Below, one piece after another: positions 29,572 through 37,501 of a stretch of DNA of 64,000 nucleotides (positions are counted from its first letter, which is position 1; each line of letters begins with the position of its first letter). The DNA lies in assembly GCF_003688855.1 (NCBI RefSeq), contig NZ_REFW01000001.1:1302001-1366000 (forward strand). The letters are read 5' to 3'. A model generated the notes under the pieces. It made no database searches and was not told the DNA's origin. It worked only from the letters and a program-made list of their open reading frames with translations. This DNA comes from Tessaracoccus antarcticus (GTDB lineage Bacteria; Actinomycetota; Actinomycetes; Propionibacteriales; Propionibacteriaceae). The position numbers were made by a program, and so were the translations under genes.

Positions 29572-30375
29572 GATCGTCGGTCAGGCTCCGGTGACGGCGG
29601 CTGAGCGACGACGGCTGATGGCGACTGCGGCGCCGCCGGCAAGAAGGACGCCTCCGGCAGCGAGAAGTCCGCTGTTGGGTGCGGTGGGCGCCTCTCCGCC
29701 GGTGGCGACGCCACCGGCGGGCATGATCATGCCGCAGGTGGCGGAGTCGGTGGCTTCGGCCGGGATGCCGTCGACACCGAGTGACTTGGCGAATGTGGAT
29801 TCACCGAGGCCCTCCATGTCGTACTTGCCGTTGTCGTTGGCGTCCACGCCGTGCTGCACGACGTGCAGGTTGGCGAGGTTCTCCAGGGTGCCCTTGGGGA
29901 GCTCCGCGGCGGTCAGGGTGCGCTTGTAGCTGAGGTTGCCCTGCGCGTCGGCCATGGGCATGCGGTCCACGGCCAGGCCGCTGGCCTTGGTGGTGTCGCC
30001 GGTGGTGGTCAGCGAGATGTGGATGTCGCCGTAGTCCGGGAAACCCTCTTCGATGCTGATGAAGCCGTTGCCGTCCTTGTCGGCGGAGGGTGCCGGGCAG
30101 TGCTTCATTGCACCGGAGGTGTCGCCGTGGATGTGCTGGGCGTGCGGGGAGTTGGGGACCATGTCCTTGGCCCTGATCTCGACGACCAGTCCACCATCGG
30201 CGGTGGGGGTCAGGGTGGCATCGCCGGTGGCGTTGGTGCCCTTCATCGAGTCGAGGCGGAACGTCACTGCACTGCCCTCGTCGGCGTGTGCAGGGCTGAC
30301 GGCCAGTGCCATCGGCGCGGTGACCGCGAGTGCGGCGACGGCCGAGAGGGAGAGTGACTTCCAGGTGCGGTTCAT
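29543..30375. repeat. Tandem direct repeat, unit A
   Basis: Copy A of a direct repeat whose second copy lies 1047 bases to the right over most of its length. It covers the CHRD-like gene and the first codons of the sortase gene. From about 29554 to 30188 the two copies read the same in every line I compared; they differ around 30189-30205 and in the signal-peptide region. Confidence 0.85.
29581..30375 (-). CDS. Secreted CHRD-like protein with sorting-type C-terminus (copy 1)
   Basis: A 264-residue protein. The signal peptide ends near AHA (29-31). The mature part contains PHAQHIHG (77-84), an EF-hand-like loop DKDGNGFISIEE (99-110) and a second acidic loop DANDNGKYDMEG (178-189). Cys93 and Cys214 may pair. 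The C-terminus has APNSG (232-236), a hydrophobic stretch and RRR, like an LPXTG sorting signal with A for L and S for T. The mature part resembles CHRD domains, at moderate confidence. AAAGGAACT precedes the ATG, and a SigK-type promoter lies 33-60 bases upstream. It probably heads the operon with sortase, sigK and rskA. Confidence 0.78.
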   Translation of the reverse strand: MNRTWKSLSLSAVAALAVTAPMALAVSPAHADEGSAVTFRLDSMKGTNATGDATLTPTADGGLVVEIRAKDMVPNSPHAQHIHGDTSGAMKHCPAPSADKDGNGFISIEEGFPDYGDIHISLTTTGDTTKASGLAVDRMPMADAQGNLSYKRTLTAAELPKGTLENLANLHVVQHGVDANDNGKYDMEGLGESTFAKSLGVDGIPAEATDSATCGMIMPAGGVATGGEAPTAPNSGLLAAGGVLLAGGAAVAISRRRSAAVTGA

Positions 30376-30407
30376 GATGAGTTCCTTTCGTTGGGGTCTC
30401 ACTGATG

Positions 30408-30435
30408 ATTCGGAGCTGCTGACACAACGGATTGG
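30408..30435 (-). promoter_or_regulatory. SigK-type promoter of CHRD-like copy 1
   Basis: On the minus strand: CCAATCC, 15 bases, CCGAAT. This fits the mycobacterial SigK pattern (CCATCC/CCGAAT). Start would be near 30400. Confidence 0.72.
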
Positions 30436-30520
30436 TCGACGGTGAAAAAAACTTTCGCGGAGCCATGTCTGGAGGCCAACGGAGGTCGCTTGTTGGTGTG
30501 CGCCTTCGTGACGCCACACA

Positions 30521-30564
30521 GGAAAGGCCGGGGCGGCGCCCATGGCGCACACCCCGGCCTTTCC
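30521..30564 (-). terminator. Hairpin terminator between the tandem copies
   Basis: 13-bp stem (30521-30533 with 30552-30564) whose loop holds a smaller hairpin. It would end the copy 2 transcript, making copy 2 monocistronic. Confidence 0.7.
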
Positions 30565-30588
30565 TTCACCCCCCCGGGAGAGCACCAG

Positions 30589-30618
30589 TCACTGCAGCGG
30601 TGACGTGGTGCTGGCCAT
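30589..30618 (-). pseudogene. Nine-codon remnant of the sortase gene
   Basis: On the minus strand this reads MASTTSPLQ then TGA. The intact sortase starts MASTKSPLQ, and the bases before the ATG are the same. It marks the edge of the duplicated unit and shows that the duplication carried the start of the sortase gene. It is unlikely to make a functional product. Confidence 0.8.
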
Positions 30619-31434
30619 GATCGTCGGTCAGGCTCCGGTGACGGCGGCTGAGCGACGACGGCTGATGGCGACTGCGGCGCCGCCGGCAAGAAGGACGCCT
30701 CCGGCAGCGAGAAGTCCGCTGTTGGGTGCGGTGGGCGCCTCTCCGCCGGTGGCGACGCCACCGGCGGGCATGATCATGCCGCAGGTGGCGGAGTCGGTGG
30801 CTTCGGCCGGGATGCCGTCGACACCGAGTGACTTGGCGAATGTGGATTCACCGAGGCCCTCCATGTCGTACTTGCCGTTGTCGTTGGCGTCCACGCCGTG
30901 CTGCACGACGTGCAGGTTGGCGAGGTTCTCCAGGGTGCCCTTGGGGAGCTCCGCGGCGGTCAGGGTGCGCTTGTAGCTGAGGTTGCCCTGCGCGTCGGCC
31001 ATGGGCATGCGGTCCACGGCCAGGCCGCTGGCCTTGGTGGTGTCGCCGGTGGTGGTCAGCGAGATGTGGATGTCGCCGTAGTCCGGGAAACCCTCTTCGA
31101 TGCTGATGAAGCCGTTGCCGTCCTTGTCGGCGGAGGGTGCCGGGCAGTGCTTCATTGCACCGGAGGTGTCGCCGTGGATGTGCTGGGCGTGCGGGGAGTT
31201 GGGGACCATGTCCTTGGCCCTGATCTCGACGACGAGGCCGCCGGAGTCGGTGGGGGTCAGGGTGGCATCGCCGGTGGCGTTGGTGCCCTTCATCGAGTCG
31301 AGGCGGAACGTCACTGCGCTGTCGTGGTCCTCCCCGTTGTGTGCACTGGCAAAGGTGGTGGACATGGCCAGCGGTGCTGCCACGGCCATGCTGATGGCTG
31401 CCGAGGCGGCGAGTGACTTCCAGGTGCGGTTCAT
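30590..31434. repeat. Tandem direct repeat, unit B
   Basis: Copy B of the direct repeat, with the second CHRD-like gene and the sortase stub. The signal-peptide and promoter regions have diverged from copy A while the body stays the same. Confidence 0.85.
30628..31434 (-). CDS. Secreted CHRD-like protein with sorting-type C-terminus (copy 2)
   Basis: A 268-residue paralogue of copy 1. From SAVTFRLDSMKG to the end, the two differ at only two neighbouring positions (TADGG against TDSGG). The signal peptide and first mature residues differ, with HNGEDHD added here. The Ca2+-type loops, APNSG signal, hydrophobic stretch and RRR tail are all shared. It has its own SigK-type promoter, an AAAGGAACT ribosome-binding site and a hairpin downstream, so it is probably transcribed alone. 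The pattern points to recent duplication or gene conversion. Confidence 0.78.
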   Translation of the reverse strand: MNRTWKSLAASAAISMAVAAPLAMSTTFASAHNGEDHDSAVTFRLDSMKGTNATGDATLTPTDSGGLVVEIRAKDMVPNSPHAQHIHGDTSGAMKHCPAPSADKDGNGFISIEEGFPDYGDIHISLTTTGDTTKASGLAVDRMPMADAQGNLSYKRTLTAAELPKGTLENLANLHVVQHGVDANDNGKYDMEGLGESTFAKSLGVDGIPAEATDSATCGMIMPAGGVATGGEAPTAPNSGLLAAGGVLLAGGAAVAISRRRSAAVTGA

Positions 31435-31466
31435 GATGAGTTCCTTTCGTCGGGGTCTCACCCACC

Positions 31467-31494
31467 ATTCGGAGCCGCCTCGCCACTGGATTGG
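31467..31494 (-). promoter_or_regulatory. SigK-type promoter of CHRD-like copy 2
   Basis: On the minus strand: CCAATCC, 15 bases, CCGAAT, with the same spacing as copy 1 although the spacer sequence differs. Start would be near 31460, 26 bases before the ATG. Confidence 0.75.
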
Positions 31495-31552
31495 TCCGTC
31501 ACAAAAATTGTTTGCCAGATGACCCGACAGGGCCGTCCACGCTCGACGCGGA

Positions 31553-31558
31553 TATCAT
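31553..31558 (+). promoter_or_regulatory. -10 element of leaderless purine permease gene
   Basis: TATCAT followed by seven bases and GTG at 31566. The in-frame ATG at 31557 would lie inside the -10 element, so the GTG is preferred. Confidence 0.55.
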
Positions 31559-31565
31559 GTCGGCC

Positions 31566-33110
31566 GTGGTCACCAAATCCCCGCGGGCTAACAGACGGCC
31601 CGAGACAACCGCCCCCCTCCAGCAATCGACATCACTGGACCGCTTCTTCGACATCACCCGTCGGGGCTCCAGCATCGGCCATGAAGTGCGTGGCGGCCTC
31701 GTCACCTTCTTCGCGATGGCCTACATCATCGCCCTGAACCCGCTGATCATCGGCACCGCCACCGACAAGGGCGGACTCCTGATCTCCGGGGCGCCCAAGT
31801 TCCTTGACGCGGCCATGACCGAGGTGGACACGGTCGCCGTCGGCGCCTCCATCGGCATGGTCGCGGCCGGCACGGCCCTCATCGCCGGCATCATGACCAT
31901 TCTCATGGGCGTCATCGGCAGGTTCCCCATCGGCCTGGCCACGGGACTGGGCCTCAACGCCCTCGTGGCCTACGTCATCGCCCCCCAGATGACGTGGCCC
32001 CAGGCCATGGGTCTGGTGGTGTGGGAGGGCATCATCATCGCCATCCTCGTGATGACCGGGTTCCGTACCGCCGTGTTCAAGGCCGTCCCACGGACCCTGC
32101 GCACCGCCATCAGCGTCGGCATCGGCCTCTTCATCGCGTTCGTGGGTCTCATCAACGCCGGCGTCATCCGCAAGCCTGCGGGTGCACCGCCCGTGGAGTT
32201 GGGGATCAACGGCTCGCTCGCCGGCTGGCCCGTCCTCGTGTTCGTGGTGGGGCTCATGCTGCTCGTCGCGCTCTACGTCCGCAAGGTCAAGGGGGCCATG
32301 CTGATCTCCATCGTGGTGGCCACTGTGCTGGCCGTCATCCTCGAGGCAGTCGCAGGGATCGGCGCCAACGTCGGGGCAGACAACCCCACGGGGTGGGCAC
32401 TGAACGTGCCGCAGCTCGGCAGCTTCGGCTGGCCGGACCTCAGCCTGTTCGGGCGGATCGACATGCTGGGTGCCTTCTTCCCCGACGGCACCTTCTCCCT
32501 GGCGCACTTCATCACGCTGGCCGTGCTGGTGTTCTCCCTGTTGCTGGCGGACTTCTTCGACACCATGGGCACCGTCGTGGCCGTGGGCAGCGAGGCGAAC
32601 CTCCTCGACGAGCACGGCATGCCGCCGCGCACCACAGCCATCCTCATGGTGGACTCGCTCGCCGCCGTGGCCGGCGGTGTCGGCTCGGTGTCCTCCAACA
32701 CCTGCTACGTGGAGTCAACGGCTGGCGTCGGCGAGGGCGCACGGACCGGACTGGCCTCCGTGGTCACCGGTGCGGCGTTCCTGCTGGCCATCTTCCTGTC
32801 ACCCGTGATCAACATGGTGCCGTCCGAGGCGGCCTCGCCCGTCCTGGTGTTCGTCGGGTTCCTGATGATCTCCCAGGTGGTCGACATCGACTGGACCGAC
32901 GCATCACTCGGCATTCCGGCGTTCCTGACCCTGACGCTGATGCCGTTCAGCTACTCCATCACCACGGGCATCGGCGTGGGCTTCCTGGCGTTCGTGTTCA
33001 TCCGCGCCGTGGCGGGGAAGGCCCGCGACGTGCATCCCCTCATGTGGCTGGTGGCGGCCATGTTCGTCATCTACTTCGTCCAGGGTCCCCTCATAGGCCT
33101 GATCTCCTGA
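31566..33110 (+). CDS. NCS2 family purine permease (AzgA type)
   Basis: A 514-residue membrane transporter of the adenine/guanine/hypoxanthine (COG2252) branch of NCS2. It has many hydrophobic segments, the block FFDTMGTVVAVGSEANLLDE and the family motif CYVESTAGVGEGARTGL. It should import a purine base by proton symport. The substrate within the group cannot be fixed by eye. The start is taken as GTG 31566 from the leaderless element; ATG 31557 would add three residues. It diverges from the SigK-controlled copy 2 gene, with a hairpin after its stop. Confidence 0.88.
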   Translation: MVTKSPRANRRPETTAPLQQSTSLDRFFDITRRGSSIGHEVRGGLVTFFAMAYIIALNPLIIGTATDKGGLLISGAPKFLDAAMTEVDTVAVGASIGMVAAGTALIAGIMTILMGVIGRFPIGLATGLGLNALVAYVIAPQMTWPQAMGLVVWEGIIIAILVMTGFRTAVFKAVPRTLRTAISVGIGLFIAFVGLINAGVIRKPAGAPPVELGINGSLAGWPVLVFVVGLMLLVALYVRKVKGAMLISIVVATVLAVILEAVAGIGANVGADNPTGWALNVPQLGSFGWPDLSLFGRIDMLGAFFPDGTFSLAHFITLAVLVFSLLLADFFDTMGTVVAVGSEANLLDEHGMPPRTTAILMVDSLAAVAGGVGSVSSNTCYVESTAGVGEGARTGLASVVTGAAFLLAIFLSPVINMVPSEAASPVLVFVGFLMISQVVDIDWTDASLGIPAFLTLTLMPFSYSITTGIGVGFLAFVFIRAVAGKARDVHPLMWLVAAMFVIYFVQGPLIGLIS

Positions 33111-33130
33111 TCACCTGATCCCCGTCCGCC

Positions 33131-33172
33131 CAGCGGCCCGGTCCCACCCCTCGCGTGGCGGCCGGGCCGCTG
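33131..33172 (+). terminator. Hairpin terminator after the purine permease
   Basis: 11-bp perfect stem (33131-33141 with 33162-33172) with a 20-base loop and TCATTT after it. Confidence 0.65.
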
Positions 33173-33267
33173 TCATTTGTCCACATGCTGGGCACAGGCG
33201 CATCAGCTCCCCGCGTGTGGGCGCCCCCGTCCGCGGGCACGCACATGGGAATGTGGCGTCGTTTCGC

Positions 33268-33273
33268 TACGCT
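33268..33273 (+). promoter_or_regulatory. -10 element of leaderless pyc
   Basis: TACGCT followed by six bases and ATG at 33280. There is no ribosome-binding site. Confidence 0.55.
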
Positions 33274-33279
33274 GAGCCC

Positions 33280-36200
33280 ATGTTCTCCAAGGTCCTTGTA
33301 GCCAATCGTGGCGAAATTGCTGTCCGCGCGTTCCGTGCCGCATACGAACTGGGGTGCAAGACCGTCGCCGTGTTCCCCTACGAGGACCGGAATGCGGACC
33401 ACCGCATCAAGGCGAGCGAGTCCTACCTCATCGGTGAAAGGGGGCACCCCGTCCGGGCGTACCTCGACATCGACGAAATCATTCGGGTGGCCAAGGAATC
33501 AGGCTCCGACGCCGTGTACCCGGGCTACGGCTTCCTGTCGGAGAACCCGGACCTGGCCGCTGCCTGCGCCGTCAACGGCATCACCTTCATCGGCCCATCC
33601 GCCGAGGTGCTGGAGATGGCCGGCAACAAGGTGCGGGCGCTGGAGCATGCGCGCAGGGCAGGGGTCCCCACGCTCGCGTCGACGCCGCCGTCCACCGACG
33701 TGGACGAGTTGATCGCCGGCGCGGAGAAGGTCGGCTTCCCCGTGTTCATCAAGGCCGTGGCAGGCGGAGGCGGCCGCGGCATGCGCCGTGTCGAGACGCC
33801 GTCGAAGTTCGTCGAGGAGTTGGGCGCCGCCATGCGCGAGGCCGAGGGTGCCTTCGGCGACGCCACCGTCTTCGTGGAGCAGGCCGTCGCCGCCCCCCGA
33901 CACATCGAGGTGCAGATCCTCGCCGACTCGCAGGGCAACACCGTCCACCTGTTCGAGCGCGACTGCTCCATCCAGCGACGCCACCAGAAGGTCGTGGAAA
34001 TCGCCCCGGCACCCAACATCACCGAGGAACTGCGCGAGGCGCTCACCAGCGACGCCGTGAAGTTCGCGCGCGCCATCAACTACACGTGCGCCGGGACCGT
34101 CGAGTTCCTCGTGGAGACCACGGGGGAGCGCGCCGGTCGGCACGTGTTCATCGAGATGAACCCCCGCATCCAGGTGGAGCACACCGTCACCGAGGAGATC
34201 ACCGACGTCGACCTCGTGCAGGCGCAGATGCGCATCGCCTCAGGGGAGTCGCTGGAGGACATCGGCATCCGTCAGGACGAGCTCGCCATCCGCGGCGCCG
34301 CTCTCCAGTGCCGCATCACCACAGAGGATCCCCTCAACTCCTTCCGCCCGGACACCGGAACCATCCAGGCCTACCGCTCCGCCTCCGGAGCCGGCATCCG
34401 CCTCGACGGCGGCACCACCGGCACAGGCGTCGACATCAGCCCCCACTTCGACTCCTTGCTGGTGAAGCTGACGGCCCGCGGCAGGGACCTGCCCATGGCG
34501 ATCGCCCGCGCCAAGCGCGCCCTGGCCGAGTTCCGGGTTCGCGGCGTGTCCACCAACATCCCCTTCCTGCGCTCCGTGCTCGAGGACCCCGACTTCGAGG
34601 CCGGCCGGATCACCACGTCGTTCATCGACGAGCGGCCCTACCTGCTCTCGGCCCGTACCCCGGCCGACCGCGGGACCAAGTTGCTGCGCTACGTCGCCGA
34701 GACCACCGTCAACAAGCCCCACGGCGATGCGCCCACCCAGCTTGAGCCCAGCGTCAAGCTGCCCCCCATCTCGTTGGCATCGGAGGCGCCGCAGGGCTCC
34801 CGCCAGCGCCTGCTGTCGCTCGGGGCCGAAGGATTCGCCCGCGACCTTCGCAACCAGAAGGCGGTGGGCATCACCGACACCACGTACCGGGACGCGCACC
34901 AGTCGCTGCTGGCCACGCGGGTCCGCACCCGTGACCTGGTGGCGGTGGCGCCCTACCAGGCACGCATGCTGCCGAACATGTTCTCCGTGGAGTGCTGGGG
35001 CGGGGCCACCTACGACGTGGCACTGCGTTTCCTCGCGGAGGACCCGTGGGAGCGTCTGGCCAAGCTGCGCGAGGCCATGCCCAACCAGAACCTGCAGATG
35101 CTGCTGCGCGGCCGCAACACCGTCGGCTACACGCCGTACCCCACCCAGGTGACAGACGCCTTCGTGGCGGAGGCGGCCGAGGTGGGCGTGGACATCTTCC
35201 GGATCTTCGACGCGCTGAACGACGTCGAGCAGATGCGCCCGGCCATCGAGGCCGTCCGCTCCACCCCGTCGGTGGCGGAGGTAGCGCTCTGCTACACCTC
35301 CAACCTCCTGGATCCGCGCGAAACCATCTACACCCTCGACTACTACCTGCGCCTCGCCGAGCAGATCGTCGACGCCGGCGCTCACATCATCGCCATCAAG
35401 GACATGGCCGGCCTGCTACGGCCCCATGCGGCCGCCAAGCTGGTCACTGCACTGCGGAAGCGCTTCGACCTGCCCGTGCACCTGCACACCCACGACACCA
35501 CCGGTGGACAGATGGCGACGCTCATGGCGGCCATCGATGCGGGTGTGGACGCCGTCGACGTCGCGAGTTCCGCACTGTCCTCCACCACGTCGCAGCCGCC
35601 GATGTCGGCGCTGCTGATGGCGCTGGAGGACGGGGAACGCGCGCCGGACATCGACTCGCAGGCCGTGCTCGACCTGGAGCCGTACTGGGAAGCTGTTCGC
35701 AAGCTGTACCGGCCGTTCGAGTCCGGTCTGCCCGCCCCCACCGGGCGTGTCTACGACCACGAGATCCCGGGCGGCCAGCTGTCCAACCTCCGTCAGCAGG
35801 CCATCGCGCTGGGGCTTGGGGAGAAGTTCGAGGCCATCGAGGCCATGTACAGCGCCGCCGACAAGATCCTGGGGCGTCCCGTCAAGGTCACTCCGTCGTC
35901 GAAGGTGGTGGGCGACCTCGCCCTGCACCTGGTGGCCGTGGGTGCCGACCCCGAGGAGTTCGCCGAGGACCCGCAGAAGTTCGACATTCCCGACTCCGTC
36001 ATCGGGTTCCTCAACGGGGAACTGGGCATGCCTGCCGGGGGATGGCCGGAGCCGTTCCGCACCAAGGCCATGGTGGGCCGTCGCACACCCGTTCGGGTCA
36101 CCGACGTGGCCAGGGATGACCTCGCGCTGCTCGCGCAGACGGGGCGCATCCGGCAGGAGACGCTCAACCGTCTGCTGTTCCCGGCGCCCAACCGCGAGTT

Positions 36201-36681
36201 CGAGCAGATGCGCGAGGACTTCGGGGACCTGTCCGCACTCTCCACCATCTCCTTCCTCTACGGCATGGAGCCCGGCAGGGAGTACGGCATCAGGCTGGAG
36301 AAGGGCGTGGACCTCATCTACGGCCTCGAGGCCATCAGCGAGCCCGACAAGCGCGCCAAGCGGACCGTGATGTGTCTTCTGAACGGCCAGATCCGGCCCG
36401 TGCGGGTCCGTGACTTCTCGCTGGCCTCCGAGGTTGCTGCCACGGAGAAGGCTGACCCGGCCAACCCGGGCCACGTGGCGGCCCCGTTTGCCGGTGCGGT
36501 CACCGTCACCGTCGACGTGGGGGACGCCGTCGTCGTCGGAGACGGGGTGGCCACGATCGAGGCCATGAAGATGGAGGCCTCCATCAACGCGACAGTGGCT
36601 GGGGCAGTGACGCGCATCGCGGCTCCCGGGACCACGCAGCTCGATGGTGGGGACCTGGTGCTGGTCATCGTGCCCCGCTGA
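33280..36681 (+). CDS. pyc: Pyruvate carboxylase
   Basis: A 1133-residue biotin enzyme making oxaloacetate from pyruvate, bicarbonate and ATP. The biotin carboxylase domain (1-450) opens with KVLVANRGEIAVRAFRA and has the loop KAVAGGGGRGMRRV and FIEMNPRIQVEHTVTEEI. The carboxyltransferase domain (about 530-800) includes TDTTYRDAHQSLLATRVRT and GAHIIAIKDMAGLL. The C-terminal carrier domain has the biotin Lys1097 in EAMKMEA. Length and single-chain form match the bacterial enzyme. It is the main anaplerotic step for a fermentative, PFOR-containing cell. It is apparently leaderless. Confidence 0.97.
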   Translation: MFSKVLVANRGEIAVRAFRAAYELGCKTVAVFPYEDRNADHRIKASESYLIGERGHPVRAYLDIDEIIRVAKESGSDAVYPGYGFLSENPDLAAACAVNGITFIGPSAEVLEMAGNKVRALEHARRAGVPTLASTPPSTDVDELIAGAEKVGFPVFIKAVAGGGGRGMRRVETPSKFVEELGAAMREAEGAFGDATVFVEQAVAAPRHIEVQILADSQGNTVHLFERDCSIQRRHQKVVEIAPAPNITEELREALTSDAVKFARAINYTCAGTVEFLVETTGERAGRHVFIEMNPRIQVEHTVTEEITDVDLVQAQMRIASGESLEDIGIRQDELAIRGAALQCRITTEDPLNSFRPDTGTIQAYRSASGAGIRLDGGTTGTGVDISPHFDSLLVKLTARGRDLPMAIARAKRALAEFRVRGVSTNIPFLRSVLEDPDFEAGRITTSFIDERPYLLSARTPADRGTKLLRYVAETTVNKPHGDAPTQLEPSVKLPPISLASEAPQGSRQRLLSLGAEGFARDLRNQKAVGITDTTYRDAHQSLLATRVRTRDLVAVAPYQARMLPNMFSVECWGGATYDVALRFLAEDPWERLAKLREAMPNQNLQMLLRGRNTVGYTPYPTQVTDAFVAEAAEVGVDIFRIFDALNDVEQMRPAIEAVRSTPSVAEVALCYTSNLLDPRETIYTLDYYLRLAEQIVDAGAHIIAIKDMAGLLRPHAAAKLVTALRKRFDLPVHLHTHDTTGGQMATLMAAIDAGVDAVDVASSALSSTTSQPPMSALLMALEDGERAPDIDSQAVLDLEPYWEAVRKLYRPFESGLPAPTGRVYDHEIPGGQLSNLRQQAIALGLGEKFEAIEAMYSAADKILGRPVKVTPSSKVVGDLALHLVAVGADPEEFAEDPQKFDIPDSVIGFLNGELGMPAGGWPEPFRTKAMVGRRTPVRVTDVARDDLALLAQTGRIRQETLNRLLFPAPNREFEQMREDFGDLSALSTISFLYGMEPGREYGIRLEKGVDLIYGLEAISEPDKRAKRTVMCLLNGQIRPVRVRDFSLASEVAATEKADPANPGHVAAPFAGAVTVTVDVGDAVVVGDGVATIEAMKMEASINATVAGAVTRIAAPGTTQLDGGDLVLVIVPR

Positions 36682-36694
36682 CGCGGGGGCAGGG

Positions 36695-37324
36695 TCAGCC
36701 GGGGATCTGGACCACCACGAGGTCCAGCATGGCGGCCGGACGCGCCGCGATGCCGCCCAACAACCCCATCAGGGGCTCGATGGCGTGCATGGTGGTCGCG
36801 AAACCGGGGCCCGCGTCGTCGTGCACCTGCCGAAGCTCGGTGTAGGTCTCCACCACATGCTGGTGCTTGCTGTAGCCCACCACCTGGTGTGGCAGCGGAC
36901 GAAGCGGCGTCCCCAGTTCGCGCGAGGCAAGACGGCGCACCGAGAAGTCGCTGGGCAGTCCCGCCAGGGCAAGGTCGAACTCGAGGGCCTCCAGCCCGTC
37001 CAGTGTGATGTCCAACGACTGGGCCGAAAGATCACCCAGCCACGCCAGCAGGACCTGCCAGCACTGCACCAGTCGTTCGACGGGGATGTGGCCGCCGGCA
37101 AGGAGAGCGTCGACGTCGCTGCGCAGAGGATTCTGCGGATCCACCTCACTCTGGGGGTGCCGTGAGAACACGGGACCGAGCTTTGACAGCAGGGATCTCG
37201 GGTGGGGCGGCGCCGCGAAATGTCTGGCCGCTGAGTCCCTCAACCGGGCAGCCAGAGGTGCGTCGGCGCCGAAGATGTCGCGCACGTCGTTGATGCCGAT
37301 GGCAAACAGCCGCAGCTCCTGCAT
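36695..37324 (-). CDS. Hypothetical protein
   Basis: A 209-residue soluble protein that I do not recognise. It starts MQELRLFAIGINDVRDIFGA and has no signal peptide, membrane segment or catalytic motif that I can name. A repeated pattern of short hydrophobic and acidic stretches suggests an alpha/beta fold. TACGGT six bases before the ATG suggests a leaderless transcript, back to back with that of the small membrane peptide gene. The 3' end lies 13 bases from the pyc stop on the other strand. Confidence 0.65.
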   Translation of the reverse strand: MQELRLFAIGINDVRDIFGADAPLAARLRDSAARHFAAPPHPRSLLSKLGPVFSRHPQSEVDPQNPLRSDVDALLAGGHIPVERLVQCWQVLLAWLGDLSAQSLDITLDGLEALEFDLALAGLPSDFSVRRLASRELGTPLRPLPHQVVGYSKHQHVVETYTELRQVHDDAGPGFATTMHAIEPLMGLLGGIAARPAAMLDLVVVQIPG

Positions 37325-37330
37325 GCCATC

Positions 37331-37336
37331 ACCGTA
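37331..37336 (-). promoter_or_regulatory. -10 element of leaderless hypothetical gene
   Basis: TACGGT on the minus strand, six bases before the ATG at 37324. It lies ten bases from the plus-strand -10 at 37346, so the two promoters overlap back to back. Confidence 0.5.
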
Positions 37337-37345
37337 GCGGCCGCG

Positions 37346-37351
37346 TACCAT
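37346..37351 (+). promoter_or_regulatory. -10 element of leaderless small membrane peptide gene
   Basis: TACCAT followed by seven bases and GTG at 37359. Confidence 0.5.
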
Positions 37352-37358
37352 CGGCACC

Positions 37359-37454
37359 GTGAATCCTCGAACGCGCCGCCTGATTGTGACCACAGTGCTG
37401 GCACTGGTGGTGGGTGTTGTCATCGTCGGCGCTCTCATGGGCCTCGGCGGGTGA
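37359..37454 (+). CDS. 31-residue single-pass membrane peptide
   Basis: A short frame that standard gene finders would miss. It begins VNPRTRRLIVTT, continues with a hydrophobic Val/Leu/Gly-rich stretch of about 20 residues, and ends LGG. The layout is a basic cytoplasmic N-terminus and one membrane helix. The GTG start is supported by TACCAT seven bases upstream and a start at the first base of the codon. Function unknown. A membrane regulator or toxin-like peptide is possible, but nothing in the sequence says so. Conservation in relatives would settle whether it is real. Confidence 0.5.
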   Translation: MNPRTRRLIVTTVLALVVGVVIVGALMGLGG

Positions 37455-37485
37455 CGCCGGGTCGGCCTGTGGGGCGGAATCGCAG

Positions 37486-37491
37486 TAAGCT
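37486..37491 (+). promoter_or_regulatory. Candidate -10 element for the surface protein gene
   Basis: TAAGCT ten bases before the ATG at 37502. The 5' leader would be only a few bases long. Confidence 0.4.
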
Positions 37492-37501
37492 GCCACACAC
37501 C

